NCBI RefSeq assembly: GCF_028745515.1
Contig: NZ_JAQZSG010000017.1
Location: forward strand, 50,827 to 108,226
Source of the DNA: Paenibacillus thermotolerans
GTDB taxonomy: Bacteria; Bacillota; Bacilli; Paenibacillales; YIM-B00363
DNA length: 57,400 nt
Direction of reading: 5' to 3'
Made by a program: the position numbers and the translations under genes. Below are positions 7,796 to 15,802 of the stretch, in pieces (position 1 is the stretch's first letter; each line of letters begins with the position of its first letter). Below the pieces are notes generated by a model. That model was not told the origin of the DNA. It made no database searches and saw only the letters and a program-made list of their open reading frames with translations.

Positions 7796-8893
7796 TTACT
7801 TGCCCGGTTGATCGATCGTCGATTGGGCCACCTTTACCATTTCCGCATAGGGCATACCGCCCGCCATCAGTCGGTAGTCCACGCCGTCATAGGTCCAAAG
7901 CAGCGTCTTCATCTGCTCGCCGATCAGCACGCCGACCGTCGGACCAAGGTCTACATCGACAACCGTTCCGAACATGCTGGATACCGTCTGTTCGTTCTGA
8001 GCCGGCGATTCGATGATGGCGAAGCTGTATTCGCCGGTATAACGAAGCAGTACGCCTTTGTCCTCGCCGACCTTCGTTTCGGAAACGCTCTTCTCGGCAA
8101 CCCCTTCGGGCAAATAGGAAGGATAAATGATGCCGAAGCTCTTGGACGCTTGCTCCTGTACGGCCGCCGCTGTGTCCGCATCATCCGACGTATGGGACAT
8201 TACCCCGCCGGCATGATCGTGATCGTCCGCGAATACCGGCATCGTCGCAATCGACGCGCTGTCCATATTGCGCTGCATGTCAAAGTAGTCTTTCTCGAAC
8301 TTTTGATCGAAGGTGAACGAGGTGAATTGAACCGAAAGCATCTCGTTCGCATCGCCGTCGGTGACGACCACCTTCTTCGGGGCATAGTTTTTCTGATTCA
8401 GCCATACTTTCTGACGAACGAGCGACGCATTCTGGTAGTTGGCCATTACGTCAAACACGTAGGAGTCGCCGTCAACCGCAAACTGGCGGTCCTCGTCGTT
8501 GACGATCGATTGAACCAGCGTTTCGTACAAATACGCTTGGCCTTGATTTTTCGGCCAATCGCTCTGGAAGCGGAAGCTCTTGTTCAAATGCGGCGTCAGC
8601 ACGAACACGCCGTCATCGTTGCGAAGCACGATTTGCGTAATATCCTTCTCTTTATTCGTAAGCGCGATCCGATAGTAATGCGGGTTTTGGAAGCATACCG
8701 AGACTCCGTACTCCTGCGGCTGCTGTCCCGTGTTGACGAGCATCGTTCCTTCCGCGTGATAGCTGTCCAGCTTGCCCGAAAGCTTCTCCAAATCCGATAC
8801 TACTCCTGCCGCATCCTTCGACCCGCCGCATGCCGCCAGCAGCATCGCCATTACGAGCGCCAGCGTTGTGATCCAGGCCCACCTTTTCATCAT
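7796..8893 (-). CDS. LolA-like lipoprotein (YdcC type)
   Basis: This 365-residue lipoprotein has a signal peptide ending in the lipobox LLAAC (Cys22), so it should be anchored on the outer face of the membrane. The mature part begins with VVSDLEKLSGKLDSYHAEG and continues with LTPHLNKSFRFQSDWP, which matches the LolA/YdcC group (outer-membrane lipoprotein carrier fold). In Gram-positive bacteria the role is unknown. YdcC sits just before alr in B. subtilis, as here. The C-terminal part (from about residue 260) is an extra DUF4367-like domain; I am less sure of that boundary. Confidence 0.88.
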   Translation of the reverse strand: MMKRWAWITTLALVMAMLLAACGGSKDAAGVVSDLEKLSGKLDSYHAEGTMLVNTGQQPQEYGVSVCFQNPHYYRIALTNKEKDITQIVLRNDDGVFVLTPHLNKSFRFQSDWPKNQGQAYLYETLVQSIVNDEDRQFAVDGDSYVFDVMANYQNASLVRQKVWLNQKNYAPKKVVVTDGDANEMLSVQFTSFTFDQKFEKDYFDMQRNMDSASIATMPVFADDHDHAGGVMSHTSDDADTAAAVQEQASKSFGIIYPSYLPEGVAEKSVSETKVGEDKGVLLRYTGEYSFAIIESPAQNEQTVSSMFGTVVDVDLGPTVGVLIGEQMKTLLWTYDGVDYRLMAGGMPYAEMVKVAQSTIDQPGK

Positions 8894-8984
8894 TTGAGGT
8901 CCACCCCTCCGCTTCAGTTTGACTTATCGATACCATGTCTATGAGGGGGGTTGGACATTTATGCAGACTAGCCTGACAAGCGGT

Positions 8985-9188
8985 CTAGAAGTTTTTCTTG
9001 TATATCAAATGGGTGTTCAGCCTCGACCGCAGCTTCGGTCTTCGTTCCAGCACGCCGTTCTTGTTAACCTTCTCAATCAAGCCGTCCGCAGCATGATAGT
9101 GGCGCTCCCCCGTCATTAAGCCCGGACACAGCGAATATTGCAGCGTCACCACTGCAAACACAGTCACATAGCTGATGATTTTCAACAT
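8985..9188 (-). CDS. Small secreted or membrane peptide downstream of a riboswitch
   Basis: This 67-residue ORF has an N-terminus like a signal peptide or membrane segment (MLKIISYVTVFAVVTLQYSL) followed by a basic tail. I do not recognise a family. It begins 33 bases after the terminator of a probable c-di-GMP-I riboswitch, with AAGG directly before the ATG and GAAGGG further upstream. That makes it the only candidate target of that riboswitch. The suboptimal ribosome spacing and small size keep confidence modest. Confidence 0.45.
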   Translation of the reverse strand: MLKIISYVTVFAVVTLQYSLCPGLMTGERHYHAADGLIEKVNKNGVLERRPKLRSRLNTHLIYKKNF

Positions 9189-9220
9189 CCTTTATACGTC
9201 ACCCTTCCTTAATATGCAAT

Positions 9221-9259
9221 AAAAAAAGCCCATTCACAGTCGTGCGCTGCGAATGAGCC
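9221..9259 (-). terminator. Riboswitch expression-platform terminator
   Basis: Minus strand: GGCTCATTCGCAG (9247-9259) pairs with CTGTGAATGGGC (9228-9239) and is followed by seven or more T. It lies directly after the aptamer and before the 67-residue ORF. Confidence 0.75.
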
Positions 9260-9279
9260 GGTACGTGCTTCGTCCGTCG

Positions 9280-9388
9280 TGTTGAAACCGGGTATGCGGC
9301 AGCTGGCGAGCACTCTCCCCGAACTTTGTCAGTTCGCGGGTCTTAGCCCCTATAGCTTTGCGTCGCCGTCTTTCGACGGTTTTGCCTT
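9280..9388 (-). ncRNA. Cyclic-di-GMP-I (GEMM-I) riboswitch aptamer
   Basis: On the minus strand the sequence has the core of this class in order: GGCAAAACC, a GAAA tetraloop capping GTC/GAC, GACGCAAAGCTA, GGGGCT, a variable second arm, and GCCAGCTGCCG. The GAAA loop and GACGCAAAGC block are the hallmarks. An intrinsic terminator follows at once (9221-9259), so control is probably by transcription termination. Ligand and on/off direction are inferred from the class, and a cGAMP-selective variant cannot be ruled out by eye. Confidence 0.8.
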
Positions 9389-9449
9389 TTCTTCTTTTAT
9401 GTATATCATATGTTGAGTAATGTATGCATGATCATATCGTATTAGTTCA

Positions 9450-9866
9450 TTAAGCCCCTTCGACCTCTTTGGCGTTGTCCCAAGCGGCCCCCCCGCCTCC
9501 AAGCTCGAACTTCGGCAGCATGTTGGCCATATTGTAGTTCGATTCGAACGTGATGCTGAGCCGGAGCTTTCCTTGCCGCACCGCAAACTCGAATTGAATC
9601 TCGCCGTGAGTCCAGCCTACCTTGTGCGTCAGCGCCTGTATGGCCATTCGCCGGAAGTCGTTGCGTTGAGCCGCCGTCATTCCCGCGGGAGCGGTAAACG
9701 GTCTTGTGTGACTGGTCTCGAAAGGATCGTGCCGAATGCCGAACTTTCCGATAACGTTGTTTCGGATCTGAACGAATACGATTCCGGACGACAAATGAGA
9801 CAGCTCATCGTTCAGCTTCGTAAAAACCAGGTTTAACTGCCGGGTCAACGATTCCATCTCCGCCAT
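9450..9866 (-). CDS. Conserved hypothetical protein, 138 aa
   Basis: A soluble 138-residue protein with no signal peptide. The N-terminal part looks helical (LTRQLNLVFTKLNDELSHL) and the middle looks like an alpha/beta fold (GEIQFEFAVRQGKLRLSITFE). I recognise no motif of known function. GGAAGGAGG lies 11 bases before ATG 9866, and a good promoter (TTGCCA-17-TATAAT) lies at 9933-9961, so it is probably a real single-gene unit. Confidence 0.75.
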   Translation of the reverse strand: MAEMESLTRQLNLVFTKLNDELSHLSSGIVFVQIRNNVIGKFGIRHDPFETSHTRPFTAPAGMTAAQRNDFRRMAIQALTHKVGWTHGEIQFEFAVRQGKLRLSITFESNYNMANMLPKFELGGGGAAWDNAKEVEGA

Positions 9867-10222
9867 TACATTATAAACCTCCTTCCTGTCAAGGAAATTA
9901 TAAACGCGTCAACCTGTTGGGTCTTGAGCCCTATTATAGTATCGCCCCCAGCATATGGCAACATAAAAGCGTCAAATTGTGCAAAAATTCTACGCGATCT
10001 GACAGAATGTTAGATTTTTGCGAGATTTGAAAGCGTGAAATAGATCGTATGTTCGTGATTCGTTTCGTTTCATATGTGACCTGCGTCTCCGCAACCTTCT
10101 TCACTACAAGACCTTCTCCCTGACAAATCTGTTGTTACTATTTTATCATCGCCCGCTAAACCCGTAAGAATGAAAAATGTTATAATAACGCTATAAAATC
10201 AAATGAGAGGAATTAACCGCCC
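9867..10222. other. Intergenic region between divergent genes
   Basis: These 356 bases separate the 138-residue hypothetical gene (minus) from the SEC-C/TPR gene (plus). They hold the promoter at 9933-9961. On the plus side, a TATAAT hexamer lies near 10180 without a convincing -35. I see no ORF or repeat in the rest. Confidence 0.6.
9933..9961 (-). promoter_or_regulatory. Sigma-A-type promoter for the 138-aa gene
   Basis: Minus strand: TTGCCA (9956-9961), 17 bases, TATAAT (9933-9938). Confidence 0.65.
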
Positions 10223-11599
10223 ATGGCACTGCCCGGAAGAAACGAACCCTGCCACTGCGGCAGCGGCAAAAAATATAAAAAATGTTGTCTCGATAAGGAC
10301 AAGCAGACCGGCGGGACTCTCGCTCCCGACAAACCGCTCACCATTGAAAGCCTTCACGGCATCGTCGATCATGAGCTACCATGGGAAAACGAGCTGTACC
10401 GAATCACCGCTCACTTTTTATTGAATCGAATCGACACGGCTTACGGCATCGAAAACATTCGCGATACCGTCTTCCTATGGAATGAATACGCGAATACAAC
10501 GATGCCGATCTATAAGAAGCACGGTACCGTTTGCGCTGCGCTCGATTACTTTACCGCCTTTTCCGCCGGAAACCACGTGACCCAATCGGACATCGCCCAG
10601 CAATACAATGTATCTGCCGCAACCGTGTCCAAGCGATTCAACGAGCTGATGGATTATTTGGACGGAGAATACGGCGACTTTGACTCGGATGCCCTCGATA
10701 ACATCGGTATGTCCAAAGGGGATACGGAACAAGTGATGCGCGAAATCCAACAACAGCTGGGCGAACGGCAATTCGAAACGATGGAGGAGGCACAAGCCTT
10801 CATCAGCGCTTACATGCAAAGCAGAATGGACGGCCATACGCCGGTAAAACCGGCCAAATCTCCAAAGACCTCCAGCAAGCGGGATCAAGCACAGGACCTT
10901 ATTTACAAGGCTATAAACGAACCCTCGCCTCTCAAAAAGGTGCGGCTTGCCCGCGAAGCTTTACATCTATACCCCAACAGCCCGGACGCATACCTGCTGC
11001 TGGCGGAGGAAGCGACCTCAGGAGAAGAAGTGCTCCAATATTTGCAAAAAGGGCTCGCGGCGGGCGAGAATGATTTGGGGGAAGCATTTTTCAAGGAAAA
11101 CGAAGGTTATTTCTGGGGATTGATCGAGACGCGTCCTTATATGCGGGTGAAATACAATTATGCGGAGACATGCTGGCAGATGGGGAACAGCGGCGAGGCG
11201 CGGAAGCATCTAGAGCATATTCTCAAGCTGAATCCGATGGACAATATGGGCGCAAGGTATTTGCTGGCGGCCGTATACCTGTACGAGGACGAGCTGGAGC
11301 AGGCGGAGCGGCTGCTTGAACAATTCGACGAATCGACTGCTTCCTTCATGTACGATCGTGTCGTGCTTGAGTACAAAAAACGCGGGATCAACCCTACATT
11401 AAAAATGGCTTATCGAGGCGCGAAGAACTCCAATCGTTTCGTTCCGAAGTATTTGCTTGGAGAAAAAACGCTGCCGACGTCACTGCCGGAGTTTTACGGC
11501 ATCGGCGACGAGAACGAGGCGGTTATGTATGTGGAATCCCATGCCCGGCTGTGGATAGGGTTGCCGGAGCTTCTGACGTGGATGAGCAAGCAAAAGTAA
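10223..11599 (+). CDS. SEC-C motif and TPR protein
   Basis: A 458-residue protein that opens with a SEC-C zinc motif (NEPCHCGSGKKYKKCC, Cys10, 12, 21, 22), the element found at the end of SecA. An HTH-like stretch follows near residue 125-150 (SDIAQQYNVSAATVSKRFNE), and several tetratricopeptide-type helices occupy about residues 225-400 (LYPNSPDAYLLLAEEA; GNSGEARKHLEHILKLNP). The combination suggests a cytosolic scaffold or DNA-associated adaptor; no enzyme motif is seen. GAGAGG precedes ATG 10223. It appears monocistronic, with a hairpin after the stop. Confidence 0.88.
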   Translation: MALPGRNEPCHCGSGKKYKKCCLDKDKQTGGTLAPDKPLTIESLHGIVDHELPWENELYRITAHFLLNRIDTAYGIENIRDTVFLWNEYANTTMPIYKKHGTVCAALDYFTAFSAGNHVTQSDIAQQYNVSAATVSKRFNELMDYLDGEYGDFDSDALDNIGMSKGDTEQVMREIQQQLGERQFETMEEAQAFISAYMQSRMDGHTPVKPAKSPKTSSKRDQAQDLIYKAINEPSPLKKVRLAREALHLYPNSPDAYLLLAEEATSGEEVLQYLQKGLAAGENDLGEAFFKENEGYFWGLIETRPYMRVKYNYAETCWQMGNSGEARKHLEHILKLNPMDNMGARYLLAAVYLYEDELEQAERLLEQFDESTASFMYDRVVLEYKKRGINPTLKMAYRGAKNSNRFVPKYLLGEKTLPTSLPEFYGIGDENEAVMYVESHARLWIGLPELLTWMSKQK

Positions 11600-11622
11600 A
11601 GCCCTTTATAGGACGCGACAAG

Positions 11623-11665
11623 CGAAGAGCCGAATCTCTTACGAGATCCGGCTCTTCGTTTCCCT
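11623..11665. terminator. Hairpin between convergent genes
   Basis: A 16-base arm starting CGAAGAGCCG (11623-11638) pairs with one ending CGGCTCTTCG (11643-11658) around a 4-base loop. It is followed by a T-rich tract on the plus strand and probably serves both convergent genes. Confidence 0.65.
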
Positions 11666-11676
11666 TTGCCTCCGCG

Positions 11677-12645
11677 TTATTCCGCTGCCGGAGCTTCCGT
11701 CTTCTCCGTAATAATGATGCTTTGCGTTTCCTCATCCCATGTCACGTCCGCACCGAACGCTTCAGCAAGAAAACGCAGCGGAATCACAACGCGGTTCTCC
11801 ACCATTTGAGCGGGCACGTCCAGCTTTACGGTTTCGCCGTTAACGATCGCGTCCGAGCCGCCCAGCGTCAGCTCCACCGTCGTTCCATCCCGGACGACCG
11901 TGACCTTGCCGGCCTTCGGATCCCATTTCACCTCGGCTCCCAGCGCTTCCGCCAAAGCCCGGAACGGCACCAGCGTTCTGCCGTCCTTCTTGAACGGCTC
12001 CACATCGAACTTCGGCTGCTTGCCGTTGACGAACGTTTTGATGCCTTTATTTCCATTCTTATGCATCAGCTTTGCCAGCGCTTTGACCGATTCCGCGTCC
12101 GTCGGGTTCACCGCAACCGCTTCCTCCTGCGCCTCGACCGCCGCTTCCAAGTCGCCCTCTTGCTCAAGCAGCTGAGCCAGCTCCTCCGGATCGACGCCGC
12201 GGTCCTTGAGAATTTCGAGCACCTTTGCTTCCGCCGGTTTGCCCTCTAAGTTTTTCAGCGCGTTAAGCAATCCGTGCGTGTTGCCCTTTCCGTGCTTCCC
12301 GCTTCCGTAAACCGCGTCCGTAACCGTCTCGGGCTCGTCATCCGATGCTTTGTCCTCTTTCTTGTCTTTCTTCTCTTCCTTCGCTTTATCGCCGCTGGAC
12401 TTTTTATCGCTGTCCTTATCTTGTCGCTCTTCCTCGCCGGTTTTTTCTTTGCCGCTTCCTTGCGCAGTCGCGCTTTTGCCGGCGCTGTCGTTTGTTTTCT
12501 CAATCGCCTTGGATTCCTTGCCGCCGCCGGCGCCTTTGCCGTTGTCCGATTTCGCCAGTACCCCGGCCGCTCCCGACACCGCGCTGAATACGAGCGCCGC
12601 AGCCAATATGCCCGTCAACTGTTTTTTCCACATACGTTCCTTCAT
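11677..12645 (-). CDS. Secreted protein with copper-amine-oxidase-like repeats
   Basis: This 322-residue secreted protein has a signal peptide (LTGILAAALVFSAVSGAAG), then a long low-complexity Lys/Asp/Glu/Ser segment (about 35-105), a helical middle domain (HGLLNALKNLEGKPAEAK; LAQLLEQEGDLEAAVEAQ), and two copies of the copper-amine-oxidase N-terminal-like repeat (GRTLVPFRALAEALGAEV and NRVVIPLRFLAEAFGADV). These repeats are common in Paenibacillaceae surface proteins and probably bind cell-wall or matrix material; no oxidase domain is present. AAGGGGA precedes ATG 12645. A c-di-GMP-I riboswitch with its own terminator lies directly upstream, so its expression is probably tied to the motile/sessile switch. 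Confidence 0.9.
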   Translation of the reverse strand: MKERMWKKQLTGILAAALVFSAVSGAAGVLAKSDNGKGAGGGKESKAIEKTNDSAGKSATAQGSGKEKTGEEERQDKDSDKKSSGDKAKEEKKDKKEDKASDDEPETVTDAVYGSGKHGKGNTHGLLNALKNLEGKPAEAKVLEILKDRGVDPEELAQLLEQEGDLEAAVEAQEEAVAVNPTDAESVKALAKLMHKNGNKGIKTFVNGKQPKFDVEPFKKDGRTLVPFRALAEALGAEVKWDPKAGKVTVVRDGTTVELTLGGSDAIVNGETVKLDVPAQMVENRVVIPLRFLAEAFGADVTWDEETQSIIITEKTEAPAAE

Positions 12646-12669
12646 ACCGATTCCCCTTCGCTCCCATTG

Positions 12670-12709
12670 AAAAAGGCTCGCCGCGGCAGAACGCGCCGCA
12701 AACGAGCCG
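12670..12709 (-). terminator. Riboswitch expression-platform terminator
   Basis: Minus strand: GGCTCG (12703-12708 in plus coordinates) opens a GC-rich stem that closes with CGAGCC (12675-12680) and ends in a T-run. It lies between the aptamer and the ATG. Confidence 0.75.
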
Positions 12710-12727
12710 AATCATGCTTCCATATGC

Positions 12728-12812
12728 TTGCGGCAGCTGGCTGGCATGAACGGATGTTTCACGTTCGAAGCCCCTTTAGCTTTGCGTCGCCGCATTTCTG
12801 CGGGTTTGCCTT
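12728..12812 (-). ncRNA. Cyclic-di-GMP-I (GEMM-I) riboswitch aptamer
   Basis: Minus-strand core: GGCAAACCCGCAGAAATGCG (GAAA loop), then GACGCAAAGCTAAAGGGGCT, a second arm that pairs GAACG with CGTTC, and ATGCCAGCCAGCTGCCGC. The order and motifs match class I c-di-GMP aptamers more cleanly than the copy at 9.3 kb. The target is the copper-amine-oxidase-repeat protein at 11677-12645. Confidence 0.85.
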
Positions 12813-12838
12813 TTTCGGATTTGGTTAGTGCTGCTAAT

Positions 12839-12868
12839 AATCTATCATCCATAATCGGATTGCGTCAA
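12839..12868 (-). promoter_or_regulatory. Probable promoter of the riboswitch transcript
   Basis: Minus strand: TTGACG (12863-12868), 18 bases, TAGATT (12839-12844), ending about 27 bases before the aptamer. Confidence 0.5.
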
Positions 12869-12882
12869 TGTGTCATTCTTCA

Positions 12883-13017
12883 CTAAAACAACAGCTTCCA
12901 TGCAAGCCACAAAATACCCGCCCAAAGCACCGCCCCGAACGAGATTCCGAACAAAATGCCGCGCCACACCGACATATCCGATCCGTTCATGCCGCTGAAA
13001 CCATCTTCATCTCTCAA
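12883..13017 (-). CDS. Small single-span membrane protein, 44 aa
   Basis: A short ORF begins at TTG 13017 with GGGAGTG 8 bases upstream and ends at TAG 12883-12885. After a polar start (RDEDGFSGMNGSDMSVWRG), one hydrophobic helix follows (ILFGISFGAVLWAGILWLAW) and the protein ends KLLF. This layout (short polar head, one helix, no tail) is typical of small Firmicute membrane proteins, but I cannot name the family. It lies between the two paralogous repeat-protein genes, on the same strand. Confidence 0.6.
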   Translation of the reverse strand: MRDEDGFSGMNGSDMSVWRGILFGISFGAVLWAGILWLAWKLLF

Positions 13018-13092
13018 TGCCGTACACTCCCAATCCGCATCGTTTTGTTACGAGTATCGGGAATGAAAGCCGAGGTTATACGCCGGTTACGC

Positions 13093-13131
13093 AAAAAAAG
13101 CCCAAGAGACTTTATTCTCGTCTCTCAGGCT
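13093..13131 (-). terminator. Terminator after the second repeat protein
   Basis: Minus strand: AGCCTGAGAGA pairs with TCTCTTGGGCT (one G-T pair), followed by seven T. Confidence 0.8.
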
Positions 13132-13144
13132 TTTCGTTAGAAGC

Positions 13145-13960
13145 TTATTCCGTTACGATTACGCTTTGCGTTTCTTTATCGAAAGAAACCTTCGCGCCGA
13201 GCGCCTCGCTCAGGAAGCGCATCGGGATGACCGTGCGGCCCTTAACGGCTTGAGCAGGAACGTCGAGCTTCACTTCTTTCCCGTTCACAAGCGCAACATC
13301 GCTGCCTAGCGTAAGCTTAACCGTTACGTCGCCGCGGACGACCGTCACCGTCTTCGCAGCGGCATCGTAGGATACTTCAGCTTTAAGAGATGCTGCAATC
13401 GCGCGAAACGGCACCAATGTGCGTCCTTCCTTGATGAACGGCTGCACGTCGAACTTCGTTTGCTTACCGTTTACGAACGCCTTCACCCCGATTTGGCCGG
13501 ACTTGTTCAGAAGCTTGGCAAGCTTCTTCACCGCGTCCACATCCGTCGGCTCCCCGGCAGCCGCTTCTTCTTGGGCAACAACGGCCGCTTCGAGATCGCC
13601 TTGAGCTTCCAACGCTGCCGCGATTTCCTCAGCGCTTACGCCGCGGAGCTCAAGTAGCGCCTCCACTTTCGCCCGCGCCGGCTTGCCTTCCAAGTTTTTG
13701 ATTGCGTTCAGCAAGCCGTGGGTATTGCCGTTGTTATAGACAGCATCTGTAACGGTTGTTTCGTCTTCAGCGGTTGCCGTTACCGTAATGTCATCTTTCG
13801 CTTGAACGGCGGTTTCCGCTTTTGCTTCTACCTTCGTCTCCGCTTTGCCGTTTGCTTTGTCAGACGCTGCGCCTGCCGCCGCTACCCCTACAACAGAGCT
13901 GAATACCAATGCAACGGCCGTACCCCATACCAATTTGTTTTTCCAAGCTTGATTTGTCAT
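13145..13960 (-). CDS. Secreted protein with copper-amine-oxidase-like repeats (paralogue)
   Basis: This 271-residue paralogue of the 11677-12645 protein has the same order: a signal peptide (LVWGTAVALVFSSVVGVAAA), a short charged linker, the HGLLNAIKNLEGKPARAK / EAQGDLEAAVVAQEEAA domain, and two repeats (GRTLVPFRAIAASLKAEV and GRTVIPMRFLSEALGAKV). The long charged linker of the sister protein is reduced to about 30 residues. The frame runs on to 14173, but ATG 13960 has GGAGGAG 8 bases upstream and begins the signal peptide. No riboswitch precedes this copy. Substrate unknown; it is probably a wall- or matrix-associated protein. Confidence 0.9.
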   Translation of the reverse strand: MTNQAWKNKLVWGTAVALVFSSVVGVAAAGAASDKANGKAETKVEAKAETAVQAKDDITVTATAEDETTVTDAVYNNGNTHGLLNAIKNLEGKPARAKVEALLELRGVSAEEIAAALEAQGDLEAAVVAQEEAAAGEPTDVDAVKKLAKLLNKSGQIGVKAFVNGKQTKFDVQPFIKEGRTLVPFRAIAASLKAEVSYDAAAKTVTVVRGDVTVKLTLGSDVALVNGKEVKLDVPAQAVKGRTVIPMRFLSEALGAKVSFDKETQSVIVTE

Positions 13961-14045
13961 TATGTAACTCCTCCATGTCGGGCTTGTTTGATACAATATT
14001 TCGACTGTGTTTTTCGGTTTGTGGGGGTGAGCCCGAAAAAAATAC

Positions 14046-14079
14046 AAAAAACGCCAGCTCTCGACTGCGAGAACCGGCG
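14046..14079 (-). terminator. Terminator after the YdcF-like gene
   Basis: Minus strand: CGCCGGTTCTCG (14068-14079) pairs with CGAGAGCTGGCG (14052-14063) around 4 bases and is followed by six T. Confidence 0.8.
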
Positions 14080-14088
14080 CTATCGTTA

Positions 14089-14733
14089 TTAGAATGCATA
14101 TTTTGCCCAATAGACCAGCAGCTTCGACCACTCTGTCAGCACCGTCTGCTGCTTCTCCCCGTCCTTCCACCATTCGTCGAAATCGCTCCGGCTGTCCGGC
14201 GCACCGCAGTAACTGAGCTCGATTCCGGATCCTTGGTACACCTTATCGAAAATAAACTTCGTCCGCCGCTCGTGCCAGTCTGACGTCACCACTACCGCCG
14301 AATCAAGCCTTTTGTCCGTCATCAGCTTTTTCGTGTAGACTGCGTTCTCGTATGTGCTTCGCGATTCATTTTCGACCAAGATGTCATGCTTCGGCACACC
14401 GGTGTATAGCGCTAGCGCAACCATCTCGTCCACCGCCATCGTGCGCCACGACATGCGGGTACCGTCCGAGAGGATCAGCTTAGGGGCTTTGCCGGCTTTA
14501 TACAGCTCTGCGCCCTTGCGCGTGCGTTCCCCCTCGATTTCGCCGCCGAGGACGATGATCGCGTCCGCTTTAGCCGGCAGGCTTCCGGGCAGGCAGCCTA
14601 GTTTGAGATAATCTCCGGCATACGTCAAAATCGGACGGTGAAGGATGCCTAGAAGCGCAATAATTGATACTATGGTGAATAGAACGATTTTTTGGGCGGG
14701 CAGTTTGAATTTGGGCTTGTTCGGCTTTTTCAT
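14089..14733 (-). CDS. YdcF/DUF218-family membrane-anchored protein
   Basis: The protein has an N-terminal membrane helix (IVLFTIVSIIALLGILH) and a DUF218 domain: ADAIIVLGGEI near the start, SRSTYENA in the middle and VVVTSDWHERR after it. The family includes E. coli YdcF and the SanA/ElyC envelope proteins; a role in cell-envelope maintenance is likely but the reaction is unknown. The frame is open to 14820. I chose ATG 14733 (MKKPNKPK), which has AAAGGATC upstream; ATG 14790 has no ribosome site. The gene is divergent from the PfkB kinase. Confidence 0.82.
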   Translation of the reverse strand: MKKPNKPKFKLPAQKIVLFTIVSIIALLGILHRPILTYAGDYLKLGCLPGSLPAKADAIIVLGGEIEGERTRKGAELYKAGKAPKLILSDGTRMSWRTMAVDEMVALALYTGVPKHDILVENESRSTYENAVYTKKLMTDKRLDSAVVVTSDWHERRTKFIFDKVYQGSGIELSYCGAPDSRSDFDEWWKDGEKQQTVLTEWSKLLVYWAKYAF

Positions 14734-14819
14734 ATATTGGTGCGGATCCTTTCTTTCGCGTTTCCTGCTCTGTTCGATAATCTCTTTCATTATACACATC
14801 ATCTGGGGGTACCGGCGCA

Positions 14820-15740
14820 ATGCAACCGCTTATTTCTGTCATCGGCAATATATTTATGGATGTTAAGGGCTTCGCCTCGCATCCTTATAATCCTGTTGGA
14901 AAAAATGTCGGCGAGGTGAAGCTGGTGCATGGCGGAGTCGGCCGTAACGTGGCGGAAACGCTGGCTAGCCTGGGAGTGCCTGTGCGGCTTGTCGCAACGG
15001 TGGACGATAACGCACTGGGGCATGAGGTGCTGGACCGTTTGCGCCGGAGCGGCGTCGATACGGGGTATTTGCCGTATTTTCCGCGCGGGATGGGCATGTG
15101 GCTGGCGATTTTGGACGAGCAGGGGCACTTGGCCGGCGGAATCTCGCAGCAGCCCGACTTCGCGGGCTTGATGGAGCTGCTTGAGCGGCACGGCAGCGAG
15201 ATCGCGGAGTGGTCGTCGCATATCGTGCTGTCCATCGATTTGACCGAGGAGATTGCGCGGAAGGCGATTGCGCTGGCTCGCGCGGCCGGCAAACCGGTAT
15301 TTGGCTTGCCCGGCAACTTTCAGGTGGTGGCTGCGTATCCGGATTTGCTGATCGGCTTGGATTGCTTTATTTGCAACCATGTGGAGGCCGGAAGGTTGTT
15401 GGAAGTTGAGTTTGGGGATCTGCCTCGGGATCGGCAGCTTGAGGAGCTTGTCCGGTACGTGCACGACCGTTCGTTGCGGTCGATGGTGGTGACGCTGGGC
15501 GCGGACGGGTCGGTATATTACGACGCTGTAAGCGAGTTGAAGGGCCACCAGCCCGTCTTCCCGGTGGAGATGGTCGACTCCAGCGGCGCCGGCGACGCCT
15601 TCTTCGCAGGCACCGTTACGGGCCTCGTACGCGGCCTGCCGCTCGACCAGGCAGTCGTGTGGGGCACGAAGGTGGCCGGCCTCGTCGTTGCGTCGGCGGA
15701 GAACAATTGTGCGGATTTGGGGGTAAGGTTGGGGGTGTGA
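14820..15740 (+). CDS. PfkB-family sugar/nucleoside kinase
   Basis: This 306-residue protein has the two family signatures: a GGVGRNVAETLASLG substrate-binding glycine stretch near residue 38-52, and DSSGAGDAFFAG near residue 243 with the catalytic aspartate. The N-terminal half resembles pseudouridine kinases (PsuK), which phosphorylate pseudouridine for its breakdown, but no PsuG glycosidase gene lies nearby, so ribokinase- or adenosine-kinase-like activity is possible. GGGGGT lies 9 bases before ATG 14820. It is the last plus-strand gene before the glycan island. Confidence 0.85.
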   Translation: MQPLISVIGNIFMDVKGFASHPYNPVGKNVGEVKLVHGGVGRNVAETLASLGVPVRLVATVDDNALGHEVLDRLRRSGVDTGYLPYFPRGMGMWLAILDEQGHLAGGISQQPDFAGLMELLERHGSEIAEWSSHIVLSIDLTEEIARKAIALARAAGKPVFGLPGNFQVVAAYPDLLIGLDCFICNHVEAGRLLEVEFGDLPRDRQLEELVRYVHDRSLRSMVVTLGADGSVYYDAVSELKGHQPVFPVEMVDSSGAGDAFFAGTVTGLVRGLPLDQAVVWGTKVAGLVVASAENNCADLGVRLGV

Positions 15741-15756
15741 GGGGGAGTGCGACAGG

Positions 15757-15790
15757 TAAAGAAAGACAACCTCTAAATTGAGAGCCGTCT
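15757..15790 (-). terminator. Terminator at the end of the glycan operon
   Basis: Minus strand: AGACGGCTCT (15781-15790) pairs with AGAGGTTGTCT (15764-15774, G-T pairs and one bulge) around CAATTT, followed by TTTCTTT. Confidence 0.6.
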
Positions 15791-15802
15791 GTGGTGCTAC
15801 AG

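Noticed and set aside
7667-8944. 425-residue plus-strand ORF
   Set aside because: Antisense shadow of the YdcC-type lipoprotein gene.
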